A stretch of 64,000 nt of DNA from assembly GCA_030059675.1 (NCBI GenBank), contig JANVYQ010000006.1:1-64000 (forward strand). The letters run 5' to 3'. The translations under genes were made by a program, and so were the position numbers. A model generated the notes under the pieces. It made no database searches and was not told where the DNA came from. It saw only the letters and a list, made by a program, of their open reading frames with translations. Each line of letters begins with the position of its first letter. The stretch's first letter is position 1. This stretch comes from Candidatus Pelearchaeum maunauluense. GTDB taxonomy: Archaea > Thermoproteota > Nitrososphaeria_A > Caldarchaeales > Caldarchaeaceae. Positions 33,731 through 42,841 of this stretch are shown one piece after another.

Positions 33731-35377
33731 TTAGCCACTCCTCAATAGGCGGCGCAGAGTCTTCTCAGAAGGGGTTTTGGGTATGGTGTCAACAAACACA
33801 ACATGCTTAGGCGCCTTGAAGCTGGCTAGCCTCTCCCTGCAATATGCTATAAGCTCCTCCTCACTTACTCTCCCTCTATACTCGTCTCTGATGACCACGA
33901 ATGCTTTTGGCACCTCACCATAATAATCGTCCCGCTCAGCTATAACTGCCACATCAACAACCGCTGGGTGTGTTAGTAGGATGTTCTCAACCTCCGCTGG
34001 CCAGACTTTGAAGCCGCCAACGTTAATCAGGTCCTTAACCCTATCAACGAAGTAGAATAAGCCATCCTCGGACATGAAGCCAAGGTCTCCCGTCCTTAGC
34101 CATCCATCGCGGAGCGCTTCCCTAGTCTCTTCAGGCCTGTTCCAATAGCCCTTCATGACCTGCGGCCCGCGTGCGATGAGTTCTCCAACCTCGTTGGGGC
34201 CTAGCCTCTTCCCAGACTCCACGTCAACCACCGCGACCTCCGTGTCTATGGTTGGTATTCCTATGAGGTTGGGCTTGACCTCGCCTATTCCCAAGGGGGT
34301 GAATGTGAGGCATGGAGCAGCCTCTGTAAGCCCCCAACACTCAATCACATCAATACCAGTGAGCATCTTAAACTGCCGCCTTGCCTCAGGGAGCGAAGGC
34401 GCTGCCGCAGACATCCATATACGGACAGACGAGAGGTCATAACGCTTAATCTCAGGATAGCGTGAGAGCGCGCTATAAACTGGAGGAACACAGTAGAAGA
34501 TTGTCATGCGATGCTTCTCTATTGCTTCCAGCGTCTCCCTAATGCTGAAGCGCTCCTGTATGACTATCTTGGCTGCAAGAGCTATAACTGTGTTGAGGCA
34601 CCAGTTGAGGCCGTATATGTGTGAGAGTGGTAGATAGATTAGTAGCGTCTCCCCAGCCTCTTTAAGCTTCCATGTCATAATCTTCTGAGTATTATTCACA
34701 ACGCAATTATAGTGGGTGAGCATGACCCCCTTGGGCGTGCCTGTAGTACCACCAGTATAGCAGAGAAACGCCACATCCTCCTAAGGGTCTATAGCCACAT
34801 CAGGAGCGCCGTTCTTGCTTTCTGCTATAAGGTCGGTAAGCCCGACTAGCTCTTCATCTCCCAGCCTTTCCACAATCATATCCTTAAGCGCTAGGTGTAT
34901 AGCCGGCAAAACATCCTCATACCCAGTAATAATTATCCTCTCCACCGCAGTACCCTTAGCAGCCCGCTTGGCAGCATCAACCAACATGTTGAATGCTACG
35001 AGTATTTTCGCCCCAGAATCCTTAAGCTGGTAATTAAGCTCCATCTCCTTGTATGCTGGGTTGCATGGAACTACGATAGCCCCCGCCTTAAGAGCTCCGT
35101 AGAGACATATAACGAATTGGGGAGAGTTGGGAAGATAAAGAGCAACCCTATCACCCTTGACTACGCCCAGCCTAGATAAGGAGGCCGCAACCCTATCGCT
35201 TGCCCTATCTAATTGTTCATAGCTCAGCTCAACACCCTCATAATAGATAGCGGTTCTCCAAGGATACTTACGCGCAGAATCCCTCAACCTATCATGCAAC
35301 GCCACAACACTATATGACATACGTTGTGGGACATCTCTAAGCCAATACCTCAGCCAAGGACGGTCAGAATCCATCAA
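33731..35377 (-). pseudogene. Acyl-CoA synthetase (AMP-forming) interrupted by an in-frame TAG
   Basis: The two parts (34781-35377 and 33731-34774) are in the same frame and form one acyl-CoA ligase of about 548 residues. The N-terminal part has YPWRTAIYYEGVELSYEQLDRASDRVA and KGDRVALYLPNSPQFVICLYGALKAGAIVVP. The second has the AMP-binding P-loop YTGGTTGTPKGVM, ECWGLTEAAP, DGWLRTGDLGFM, GGFKVWPAEVENIL and the C-terminal catalytic Lys in TPSEKTLRRLLR. Between them DP-stop-EDVAFLCYTGG shows a single TAG (34781-34783) where Lys (AAG) is usual. Everything else is intact. It ends one base from the convergent DUF35 gene. An acyl-CoA supply for the thiolase is an inference. Confidence 0.87.
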
Positions 35378-35444
35378 TTATGCTCGCAAAAATCCAGTAA
35401 TTATTCAAAAAGTTTGCGCTTGCTATGTTACATTCAGAAAGAAA

Positions 35445-35453
35445 AATTTATAG
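35445..35453 (+). promoter_or_regulatory. TATA box of Liv locus D
   Basis: AATTTATAG, preceded by a purine-rich GAAAGAAA, lies 31-39 bases before TTG 35484, the start of the binding-protein gene. Confidence 0.55.
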
Positions 35454-35483
35454 GCGCTGAGTAGCGTTACTATACGATCCAAG

Positions 35484-36791
35484 TTGAGAGCGGAAAATAA
35501 TGTTTCTGGTTTATCAAAAGCCGCAGCAATCGCTGTGGTTGTTGTCATCGTCGTGGCCGCTGTTGCAGCCCTTTTCCTCACCGGCGGCCTAATGGGCGGC
35601 GAGGAGGAGCCTATACGTATAGGTGTTCTCGCCCCGCTCACGGGAGCGCCTGCCAGAGCTGGAAAGGCCATGGCCAACGCAGCCAAAATGGCCGAGGAAG
35701 ACATAAACGCAGCAGGCGGGCTGCTGGGACGGAAAGTAGAGATTCTCGTCTACGACGACGAAGATAAGCCAGAGGTCGGGAAAGTAGTCGCTGAACGAGC
35801 AATACTCCAAGACAAGGTCGTAGCCCTCGCAGGAATCTTCAGAAGCGAAGTAGCCATGGTCGTCGCAGAGGTAGCAGCGGAACAGAAAATACCACTAGTA
35901 GTAGGAACGGCGCAAACACCAAAGCTAACACAACTAGTGATAGACAACTACGACAAATACAAATACGTATTCAGGTCAACCACCAACGCAACAGCCCTCG
36001 GAAACGTCCTCACCGACTTCATCATGGATTACCTGGCGAAGAAGTATAACGTGAAGAAGATTGGTTTCTTGCAGGAGGATGTTCTCTGGGCTAGAGCGTT
36101 GGTCGAGTTTGAGACAAAGCGTCTTAAGGCGCGGGGCTTTGAGGTAAAGACATGGGTAGTGCCCCTGGGAGTTACCGACATACCAGAGCTACGCGAGATG
36201 GAAGCATGGGGAGCTGACGTAATCTTCCCAGTCTTCTCATCAGACAACGGATACCTCGTAACACGTCTCTACACGGAGCAGAAAATAGACGCCATACTCC
36301 TAGGCGTTAACAACCCGATAGCCAGCCCAGAGGCCTGGGAGAAGACCGAGGGGAGGGCAGAGTATGAGACTATAGCCGTCGCAGCTCCAGTAGTTAAGAT
36401 ACCAGTAACAGACCAGTTAGTGCCGTGGACTGAGCGGTACATAGAAAAATACGGCCCAGAGGCGCTAAACCAAGCGGCCGACACCTATGAGGCCCTGCAA
36501 GTAATATTCCAAGCGATACAGAAGGCGGGAAGCACAGACCCAGATAAGCTCGTCAAAGCGCTGGAAGAGAATGAGTTTGACACGCTCCGCGGCAAGGTGA
36601 AATTCACTAAGTATCACCAGCACATGTCCTGGCTGGGGCCGCCGTATAAAATAGAATCTTCGCTGGGTGGGCCTGTAGGCCAGTGGCAGCTCGTTAATGG
36701 GGAGCCAAAGGTGGTCGTTGTCTGGCCGCCGACGATAGGAAACCCAGACAACTGGAAACCCGCGCCCTGGGTGACCGTTCCGCGTGGATAG
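35484..36791 (+). CDS. livK: Branched-chain amino acid ABC transporter substrate-binding protein (locus D)
   Basis: This 435-residue Peripla_BP_6 protein starts at TTG 35484. Its N-terminus is a membrane anchor or signal with a Val/Ala-rich run (residues 11-33) but no twin-arginine motif, unlike the binding proteins of loci A and B, so Sec export is more likely. The domain begins with IRIGVLAPLTGAPARAGKAMANAAKMAEEDINAAGGLLGRKVEILVYDDEDKP, standard for LivJ/LivK. SEVAMVVAEVAAEQKIPLVVGTA and NQAADTYEALQVIFQAIQKAG are further family features. It differs strongly in sequence from the A/B/E group and probably binds another substrate. It is first in a complete K-H-M-G-F operon. Confidence 0.93.
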   Translation: MRAENNVSGLSKAAAIAVVVVIVVAAVAALFLTGGLMGGEEEPIRIGVLAPLTGAPARAGKAMANAAKMAEEDINAAGGLLGRKVEILVYDDEDKPEVGKVVAERAILQDKVVALAGIFRSEVAMVVAEVAAEQKIPLVVGTAQTPKLTQLVIDNYDKYKYVFRSTTNATALGNVLTDFIMDYLAKKYNVKKIGFLQEDVLWARALVEFETKRLKARGFEVKTWVVPLGVTDIPELREMEAWGADVIFPVFSSDNGYLVTRLYTEQKIDAILLGVNNPIASPEAWEKTEGRAEYETIAVAAPVVKIPVTDQLVPWTERYIEKYGPEALNQAADTYEALQVIFQAIQKAGSTDPDKLVKALEENEFDTLRGKVKFTKYHQHMSWLGPPYKIESSLGGPVGQWQLVNGEPKVVVVWPPTIGNPDNWKPAPWVTVPRG

Positions 36792-36819
36792 CAACTAGCG
36801 CTTAAATATCCAACAATAA

Positions 36820-37680
36820 ATGGTGCTTCCAATAATAATTGACGGTATATTGTTGGGAGCTTTGTTCGCAGCCTCCACTATCGGGCTCTCTATGTTCTAC
36901 GCAGTTACTGGAATCTTCAACCTAGCTCATGGGGCATTATTAATTCTAGGAGGCTATCTCGTCTATACCGCTCTATCCGTTCTCGGCATACCGTTGCCAG
37001 CGGCTATAGTGTTCAGCATACTCGTACTAGGTCTCGGAACCATGCTTTTCTACAAATACATGCTACACCCGATAAGGATGCATCATTTAACCTGCGTAAT
37101 AATCACCCTAGCTCTCCTGCTGGTGCTTGAACGGCTTACGATAGTCCTCTACGGCCCTTGGGGGTTGCCGTTTCCCACATTCATCCCAGAGACAGCGGTT
37201 ATAGGCGGCGTTGAGGTGAGCCTCCAGAAGATAGCGGTCACGGCGTTGAGTCTTGCTGCGATAGCGGTCTTATGGTTAATTATGAATAAGACCTGGCTGG
37301 GCTTAGCTATGAGAGCCACGATAGATAACATGAACGCCGCAACGGCTGCGGGAATAAACACCGAGAAGATAATCATGCTGAGCGTTTTCATATCCGCGGC
37401 TATAACAGCTATAGGGGGTATAAGCATAGCCTCAACGCTCTTCCTCTCACCTATACTGATGTCTCAAATGAATATGGCTGCTATCGCCGTAGCTATACTC
37501 GCTGGACTGGGGAGCCTCTGGGGGATAGTCCCAGCAGCGTTTATACTAGGCTTCTCAGACGTGGTGGGCGCCATATACTTCGGCGGCTGGTATAGGTTCG
37601 TCAATCTGGCAGTAGTAATAATAATCGTGCTCCTAGTCAGGCCTCAGGGATTCTTCGGAGCTAAGGAGAGGATTGCATGA
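36820..37680 (+). CDS. livH: Branched-chain amino acid ABC transporter permease LivH (locus D)
   Basis: This 286-residue multi-helix permease has GLSMFYAVTGIFNLAHGALLILGGYLVY near residue 22, the loop RATIDNMNAATAAGI near 165, and the ending VRPQGFFGAKERIA. It begins 28 bases after the binding-protein stop and overlaps livM by four bases. The central loop differs from locus A/B LivH (RATSxDREMAAAxGV), matching the separate origin of this locus. Confidence 0.93.
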   Translation: MVLPIIIDGILLGALFAASTIGLSMFYAVTGIFNLAHGALLILGGYLVYTALSVLGIPLPAAIVFSILVLGLGTMLFYKYMLHPIRMHHLTCVIITLALLLVLERLTIVLYGPWGLPFPTFIPETAVIGGVEVSLQKIAVTALSLAAIAVLWLIMNKTWLGLAMRATIDNMNAATAAGINTEKIIMLSVFISAAITAIGGISIASTLFLSPILMSQMNMAAIAVAILAGLGSLWGIVPAAFILGFSDVVGAIYFGGWYRFVNLAVVIIIVLLVRPQGFFGAKERIA

Positions 37681-38618
37681 AGAAGTCTGAAATATACCTA
37701 ATCACCGCACTCGTACTCATAATTTACTCAATATACCCACTCCTAACAGGAGACACCTATCTACTGCGCGTTTTGATACTCGTGCATATATTCGCAATAC
37801 TGGCCGCGAGCCTTGACATAATCGTGGGATACACTGGCCAGCTAACCGCTGGGCATACGGCGGTATGGGGGTGGGGCGCATTCACAACTGCATGGATGAT
37901 ACTGTGGTTCGGCGCTAACCCGCTGCTAGCTGTTCTTGTGGGAGCCCTCTTCGGAGCTCTCCTAGGGCTGGGAATAGGGATACTATGCCTCCGCTTCAGA
38001 TACCTACTCCTAACACTCGTAACCTTCGCCCTCCTAGTACTCTCCTACGCCCTAGCGCGGCAATTCACAGACATAACGGGGGGAGAGCTAGGCCTTCACG
38101 GAATAACACCAATAACAAAGAACCCAATACTAAGCTTCTACATCACCTTCGGCGCCCTCCTAATAACAGTCGTATCCCTCCTCGTATTGGGCAGGTCGCG
38201 CATCGGGCTTAGGATGAAATCCATCAAGGAAGACGAGGTGGCTGCTGAGACTATTGGAATAAACACCGTACGCTACAAGGTTCTCGCCAACGTCATAGGC
38301 TCGTTCTACGCTGGACTTGCTGGAGGGCTCTACACAACATACACAACCAGCGTGGGTGCGAGCATATTCTTCCTAGACCACCTACTACGCCTCATACTCA
38401 TGTGGGGAATAGGAGGAGGCGGCACAATAATAGGGCCAGTAATAGGAGCCTACACAGTCATGCTACTCTCAGAATATCTCAGATTCATAGAAGAATTAAG
38501 ACTAATACTCCTCGGGATAATAATGATACTAATAATGCGCTTCTTCCCAGCAGGCCTTCATGGAATGATAAGCTTAACACTCATGAAAACACCAATAAGA
38601 GGAGGCAAGGTCAAATGA
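37677..38618 (+). CDS. livM: Branched-chain amino acid ABC transporter permease LivM (locus D)
   Basis: This 313-residue LivM permease has IVGYTGQLTAGHTAVWGWGAF near residue 48, GRSRIGLRMKSIKEDEVAAETIGI near 170, NVIGSFYAGLAGGLYTTYTT near 205 and GGGGTIIGPVIGAYTVMLLSEYL near 245. It is shorter than LivM of loci A and B, lacking their C-terminal tail. ATGA overlaps join it to livH before and livG after. Confidence 0.92.
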   Translation: MKKSEIYLITALVLIIYSIYPLLTGDTYLLRVLILVHIFAILAASLDIIVGYTGQLTAGHTAVWGWGAFTTAWMILWFGANPLLAVLVGALFGALLGLGIGILCLRFRYLLLTLVTFALLVLSYALARQFTDITGGELGLHGITPITKNPILSFYITFGALLITVVSLLVLGRSRIGLRMKSIKEDEVAAETIGINTVRYKVLANVIGSFYAGLAGGLYTTYTTSVGASIFFLDHLLRLILMWGIGGGGTIIGPVIGAYTVMLLSEYLRFIEELRLILLGIIMILIMRFFPAGLHGMISLTLMKTPIRGGKVK

Positions 38619-39325
38619 GTCTCCTAAAAGTTGAGAACGCCACTAAACGCTTCGGAGGAAACGTGGCAGTCAACTCCATGAGTCTAGAGGTTAATGAGGG
38701 CGAGATAGTGGGTATCATAGGGCCTAACGGCTCTGGAAAGACCACCCTCTTAAACCTCATAAACGGAATAATACAACTAGACTCAGGAGCAATCTATCTA
38801 CGTGGAAAGCCCATCCATAATAAAAAACCACACCAGCTGGTGCGTTTAGGAATAGGGAGGACATTTCAGATAACGCGTGTATTTCGGGAGCTTACGGTAT
38901 TGGAAAACATGCTATCAACCGTTGAGACTGGAAAGAGCGGTAAGAATAACCTCGTGGAGAATGCTCTCAAGCTCCTAGAGCTCGTAGGCCTCTCAGACAA
39001 GCTGGACGCGCGTGCGGGAACGCTCTCAGGGGGCCAGCAAAAGCTCCTAGAGCTCGCTCGTACACTAATGCTAAACCCAACACTCCTACTCCTAGACGAG
39101 CCATTCGCTGGAGTGCATCCAAAGATAGTGATGAAGCTCTCGGAGCTTATACTGGATATGAGAAAGAAAGGAAAGACATTCCTCATAATAAGCCACGACA
39201 TACATACAATATCATGGCTGAGCGACAGGCTGGTCGTGATGAACGAGGGACGTAAGGTCGCTGAGGGGAGTCCAGAGCAGATAAAACAAGACCGCGAAGT
39301 AGTTAGAGCATATTTGGGGGTGTAA
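38615..39325 (+). CDS. livG: Branched-chain amino acid ABC transporter ATPase LivG (locus D)
   Basis: The gene starts at ATG 38615, preceded by GGAGG ten bases upstream and overlapping the livM stop by four bases; the open frame extending to 38402 is livM in another frame and is not used. The 236-residue ATPase has Walker A (GPNGSGKT) at residues 36-43, Q-loop in GRTFQITRVF, a canonical LSGGQQK signature near 137 and Walker B LLLLDEP near 158. It pairs with LivF at the inner side of the channel. Confidence 0.95.
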   Translation: MSLLKVENATKRFGGNVAVNSMSLEVNEGEIVGIIGPNGSGKTTLLNLINGIIQLDSGAIYLRGKPIHNKKPHQLVRLGIGRTFQITRVFRELTVLENMLSTVETGKSGKNNLVENALKLLELVGLSDKLDARAGTLSGGQQKLLELARTLMLNPTLLLLDEPFAGVHPKIVMKLSELILDMRKKGKTFLIISHDIHTISWLSDRLVVMNEGRKVAEGSPEQIKQDREVVRAYLGV

Positions 39326-39327
39326 TC

Positions 39328-40083
39328 TTGTCGCTTGTCGTCAGGGATATTTACTCAGGATACTTCCGCGACGTGAATGTTTTGTGCGGAGTGAGCCTTG
39401 AGGTCTATGAAGGCTCAATAACAGCGGTCTTAGGCCCCAACGGCTCTGGAAAATCAACACTACTAAAAACCATATACGGCTACCTAAGGCCTTCCAGTGG
39501 CAAGATACTGCTCGACGACCATGATATAACTGGCATGAAGACTCATGACCTTCTCAGGATGGGCCTCGCCTACGTGGCTCAGGAGAGTGGAATATTCCCG
39601 CATCTAACAGTTGAGGAAAACCTAAAGACTGGCCTCTGGATATTGCGTAGGGAGAAACAGACAGTAAGAGATAGGCTTGAGGAGATTTACAGCAGATTTG
39701 AAATACTCTCCGAGAAGCGCAGCGTTAAAGCAGGCTTTCTGAGCGGAGGCCAGCAACGCCTCCTCCAGATAGCAAAAGCCCTCCTCACCAAACCAAGAAT
39801 AATACTAATGGATGAGCCATCCTCAGGACTCTCACCAAAAGTCCTAGATGAAGTCTATGGAATAATCACAAAGCTCCGCGACGAAGGAAAAACCATACTA
39901 CTTGTGGAGCAGAACGTCAGAAAAGCCCTAGAAGTCGCAGACACGATAAACGTGATAGAGCTCGGCCAGACAAAATTCAGCGGAACTAAAAAAGAGTTTG
40001 AAGAACGGCTTGAGGAGATAATCGGAATATGGGGCTTCAAGGCAGCGGGGCTACAGCCCAGCAAGAGCTTGCAGGAAGAATAG
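39328..40083 (+). CDS. livF: Branched-chain amino acid ABC transporter ATPase LivF (locus D)
   Basis: This 251-residue ATPase starts at TTG 39328, two bases after livG. Walker A (GPNGSGKS) is at residues 36-43, Q-loop in LAYVAQESGIFPHLTVEENL near 90, signature LSGGQQR near 140 and Walker B RIILMDEP near 160. Unlike locus A LivF, all motifs are canonical. It is the last gene of locus D; an A-rich stretch follows the stop. Confidence 0.94.
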   Translation: MSLVVRDIYSGYFRDVNVLCGVSLEVYEGSITAVLGPNGSGKSTLLKTIYGYLRPSSGKILLDDHDITGMKTHDLLRMGLAYVAQESGIFPHLTVEENLKTGLWILRREKQTVRDRLEEIYSRFEILSEKRSVKAGFLSGGQQRLLQIAKALLTKPRIILMDEPSSGLSPKVLDEVYGIITKLRDEGKTILLVEQNVRKALEVADTINVIELGQTKFSGTKKEFEERLEEIIGIWGFKAAGLQPSKSLQEE

Positions 40084-40359
40084 AAAAATTACAAACCAAG
40101 TATTCTAAACATGTAAAACCCAGAAAGCGTCTCACGCTAAATAACCATCTATAACGTGGAGACATGTCCTACTATCCTACTTGTCACTATGAACCCGCTT
40201 AATGCTCTCTTGAGGGCCTCAATGCTCGCTTAGACAATTATGTGGAGGAACAAGAAGCTAAGGTTACTTGAAATGGGCATTAGCGTATGCGACGTTTACC
40301 TTAGGAGCCGTAAATAATGGACATAGATACTAGAGGAGTACTAGCGGTAAAAACGTGTC

Positions 40360-40776
40360 TTACTCCCATATGGTTTCCACACCAGGAGTAGAGACTATCT
40401 CTTCATCATTCATGATTATTGCCCTAGAGTTATGTCTCAAATGAGTATCTACTATCATCCTGTCATGAAGTTCTGTAAGGTTTGATCCTATAGCTATTCT
40501 CCAGCCATCTATATCAAGATCTACAACTCTTAGGGATTTGCTGAACTTCAAAGCCTTAAGTAGTTCTATGAGGCTTTCTACTGGTATTCTCCTGCTAAAA
40601 ATATCCTTCCCGCGTAGGAGGATGTATAGCGTTTCGCCAATAGTTATGGAGGGGGAGTAGGGATGTTTTCTCCGCTCAGCCACAGAGAATATGCTATCCG
40701 CCTTACGCGGGAGGGAATCAGCTAAATAGGCTAACAACGCTATCGTGTCAACTGTGTATGTTTCACTGCTCCTCAA
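40360..40776 (-). CDS. PIN-domain ribonuclease, VapC-type toxin
   Basis: The 138-residue product is a PIN domain, the RNase fold of VapC toxins, which cleave tRNA or rRNA until held by a VapB antitoxin. The acidic metal ligands are visible: Asp in YTVDTIALLAYL near residue 10, Glu in SITIGETLYILL near 48, and Asp in LHDRMIVDTHLRHNSRAIIMNDEEI near 105-130. It starts at TTG 40776, overlapping the end of a short antitoxin-like frame, the usual VapBC order. Because that antitoxin has lost its DNA-binding end, the toxin is either weakly expressed or held by another partner. Confidence 0.8.
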   Translation of the reverse strand: MRSSETYTVDTIALLAYLADSLPRKADSIFSVAERRKHPYSPSITIGETLYILLRGKDIFSRRIPVESLIELLKALKFSKSLRVVDLDIDGWRIAIGSNLTELHDRMIVDTHLRHNSRAIIMNDEEIVSTPGVETIWE

Positions 40777-40924
40777 GCCTCCACTCCCCCCGTAGCCTCT
40801 TAAGGAAGGCCTGCGCCTGCTTAAGGTCTATTGCTCCCTTCAACATACCCCTGAGACTCCTCAGTCCCCGCCTGTAAGGTTTAATCAACACACACTCATC
40901 AGATAGAATAATGATAACCTCATC
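40763..40924 (-). pseudogene. Truncated AbrB/VapB-type antitoxin
   Basis: Just before vapC, and overlapping its start, the minus strand encodes DEVIIILSDECVLIKPYRRG followed by a charged helix (SLRGMLKGAIDLKQAQAFLKRLRGEWRLEEQ). The first part matches the end of an AbrB-type swapped-hairpin domain (GDEVxxxxxxxxxxIKP); the helix matches VapB toxin-binding tails. The N-terminal DNA-binding half (usually about 25 residues before GDEV) is absent and a TAG stands four codons before DEV. A GTG at 40889-40891 could still start a 42-residue toxin-binding peptide. Confidence 0.5.
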
Positions 40925-41136
40925 CCCCTCCCCCTATGGCTTGTGTGGTATAGTGTGTAAAGGTTTAGGTTGTTCATCCCTTGATCAATGTTCTTTGCAC
41001 TTAATTTGCTATTGAATACAATAGTCTCTCCTCAATCTTAATTGATTGATTTAGTATTTTATAGACCTCCTTTTCAATCAGGGGATTTAAAAGACCTTTA
41101 GCTCGAACCTTCACAGTATGATGTATTAGGATAAGG

Positions 41137-41150
41137 TTAATATAAATATA
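41137..41150 (+). promoter_or_regulatory. TATA box of the broken binding-protein gene
   Basis: A strong A/T run (TTAATATAAATATA) lies 36-49 bases before ATG 41186, so the promoter of this pseudogene is still recognisable. Confidence 0.45.
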
Positions 41151-41185
41151 ATTTTAAACTTATACCTGAATAATAGGTAACTAAT

Positions 41186-42585
41186 ATGAGAGAAGGGGGA
41201 AGGCGGGAATTTCTAAAAACGGCAGCATCGAGTGTAGGGGGTTGGCAATCGGGGGATTAATAGGATATATCTTAGGAGGCATTAAAGAGAGGACTGAAAC
41301 AGCGACACAGGTAACAGAAGTAACGAAGACAGTGGTTGGCGAATCTCCACGCCCTAGTCCAACATTGCCAGTCAAGATAGGGAGTCAAGCTTTCTTTTCG
41401 GGCCCCGTAGCTGTTGCCTCAAAACCTCAGTCAAATGGGCTTAGACTAGCCGTGAAGGAGATAAATGAACAAGGTGGTTTATTGGGACGAGAAGTAGAGC
41501 TAGTTGAACGGGAGGAAGGAAGACCCGATGCAACGCTAAGAGAGTTTAAACGACTCGTCATTGAGGAGAAGATAGACTATTTCATCGGGTTAATATCCAG
41601 CGCTAACACCCCTGCTGTAGGCCCAGAAGCCGAGGAACTAGGAGTAATAACAATATTCGTGGATGGCTGTACAGATAAGCTATGGGAAGAGGCGGTTCCT
41701 AATCCACATTATGTATTTAGAACAAACAACACAGAGCATGTAGGACAGGTAGCAGCAGCAGCTGCAGCCACCGTGAACCTATACATAGACTCTGGCTTGG
41801 TTCCTAAGAACCCTCGGATAATAGGCATCCACCCAGATTACGCCTATGGTAGAAATTCACATATCATCTTCAGCAAAGCCATTAGCAAAATGGTACCAGA
41901 TGCAGAGATTCTCGAGCCTATTTTTACCGAGTTCTTAAAGACTAGTGACTTCACGCCACATATAACTTCTATTTTGCAAAAGGAACCGGATATAGTGGTC
42001 ACCTCTCTATGGGGGTCAGATTACATCAACTTTTACAAGCAAGGGCTGCCACAAGGGTTGTTTAACAAAACACGAATTGTGGCAACTGCTTCGTATATAA
42101 TTCCTCCACATCTAATAGGATTGGACCATCCAGCCGGTCATATAATGGGTGTTGATGGAAACTACTACTTTGAATATCCACCTTTCAACATCTGGCCCCT
42201 CAACCAACGTTTCGTTGAAGCGTACTATAAAATGTGGGGAGAGTACCCGACATATATGGCTGAAGGGGCTAGGAATGGAGCCTACTGGCTTAAAAACAGG
42301 CCTGGAGAGAGCTGGAAAAATTGCTAATGGATGGCCTGACGAAGAAGAGGTCATCTCCTTCTTAGAGACAGCTGTTATGCCAGTTCCAGCAGGTATGTTT
42401 TACGTCAGATGCCACCAAGGGCACAAGAACCCAATACTGGGAGTTACTAGTGAGAAAAATAATTACAACTTCAGGTCCTTGGAAAAATAATACACATCCC
42501 TATAGAAAAAGTGGAGAAAGCACCAGAATATAAGACAGCCATTGACTGGATAGACAAATGGCCAGAAAAGTACAGACCATTATAG
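41186..42585 (+). pseudogene. livK: Liv-type substrate-binding protein with three frameshifts (locus E)
   Basis: The start (ATG 41186) encodes MREGGRREFLKTAASSVG, a twin-arginine signal; the main body follows in another frame from 41242 (LAIGGLIGYILGG to GAYWLK), then a third stretch (TGLERAGKIANGWPDEEEVISF) and a last one (HIPIEKVEKAPEYKTAIDWIDKWPE) ending at TAG 42585. The first break is a five-G run (41237-41241; six restores frame), the second an extra A in 42292-42296, the third a missing base near 42473. Read through, it is a close paralogue of the locus A protein, sharing DATLREF, GLISSxNTPxVGPEAEE and NPHYVFR. No permease or ATPase genes accompany it. Three lesions make a true pseudogene likely. 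Confidence 0.88.
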
Positions 42586-42692
42586 AAAATTCTCCTACAT
42601 ATTCAACTATTTTTAGTTATACTCAGATCAAAATTGTAAATCCTTGCTGCAGAAGAGCCTCTTCAGATACAGTTTCCTGTTACTAATCATCT

Positions 42693-42809
42693 TCAATCCC
42701 TTGAAAATAATGTTAGAGATTTTGTGATACCCTTAACCTCGTTACTCACAGGCTCACCATTGTATTCCTTAACATCCAGCCGTGTCCGTATAGCTTCTAT
42801 CACATCCAT
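42693..42809 (-). pseudogene. Fragment resembling a nitroreductase N-terminus
   Basis: The minus strand encodes a 38-residue frame starting MDVIEAIRTRLDVKEYNGEP and ending after SLTLFSRD. Nitroreductase-family flavoproteins begin with a very similar (M)-EAIRTRRSVR-Y-D-PV-E pattern, so this looks like a remnant of such a gene whose remainder is gone. The rest of the gap 42586-42841 is A/T-rich and shows nothing else I can support. Confidence 0.35.
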
Positions 42810-42841
42810 ATCCAGGGTCTTAATAGGGTTCAAATGCAAAT

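Noticed and set aside
34781..34783. TAG inside the acyl-CoA synthetase read as pyrrolysine or another recoded amino acid.
   Set aside because: TAG is used as an ordinary stop elsewhere in the window (for example the cupin gene), the site is normally Lys, and other genes nearby are broken by other kinds of change, including a TGA.
40084..40359. Short frame in the gap after Liv locus D (MWRNKKLRLLEMGISVCDVYLRSRK-like, near 40240-40317).
   Set aside because: It is only about 25 codons with a stop just upstream and no clear ribosome site; it could be a remnant of a helix-turn-helix gene, but this cannot be supported.
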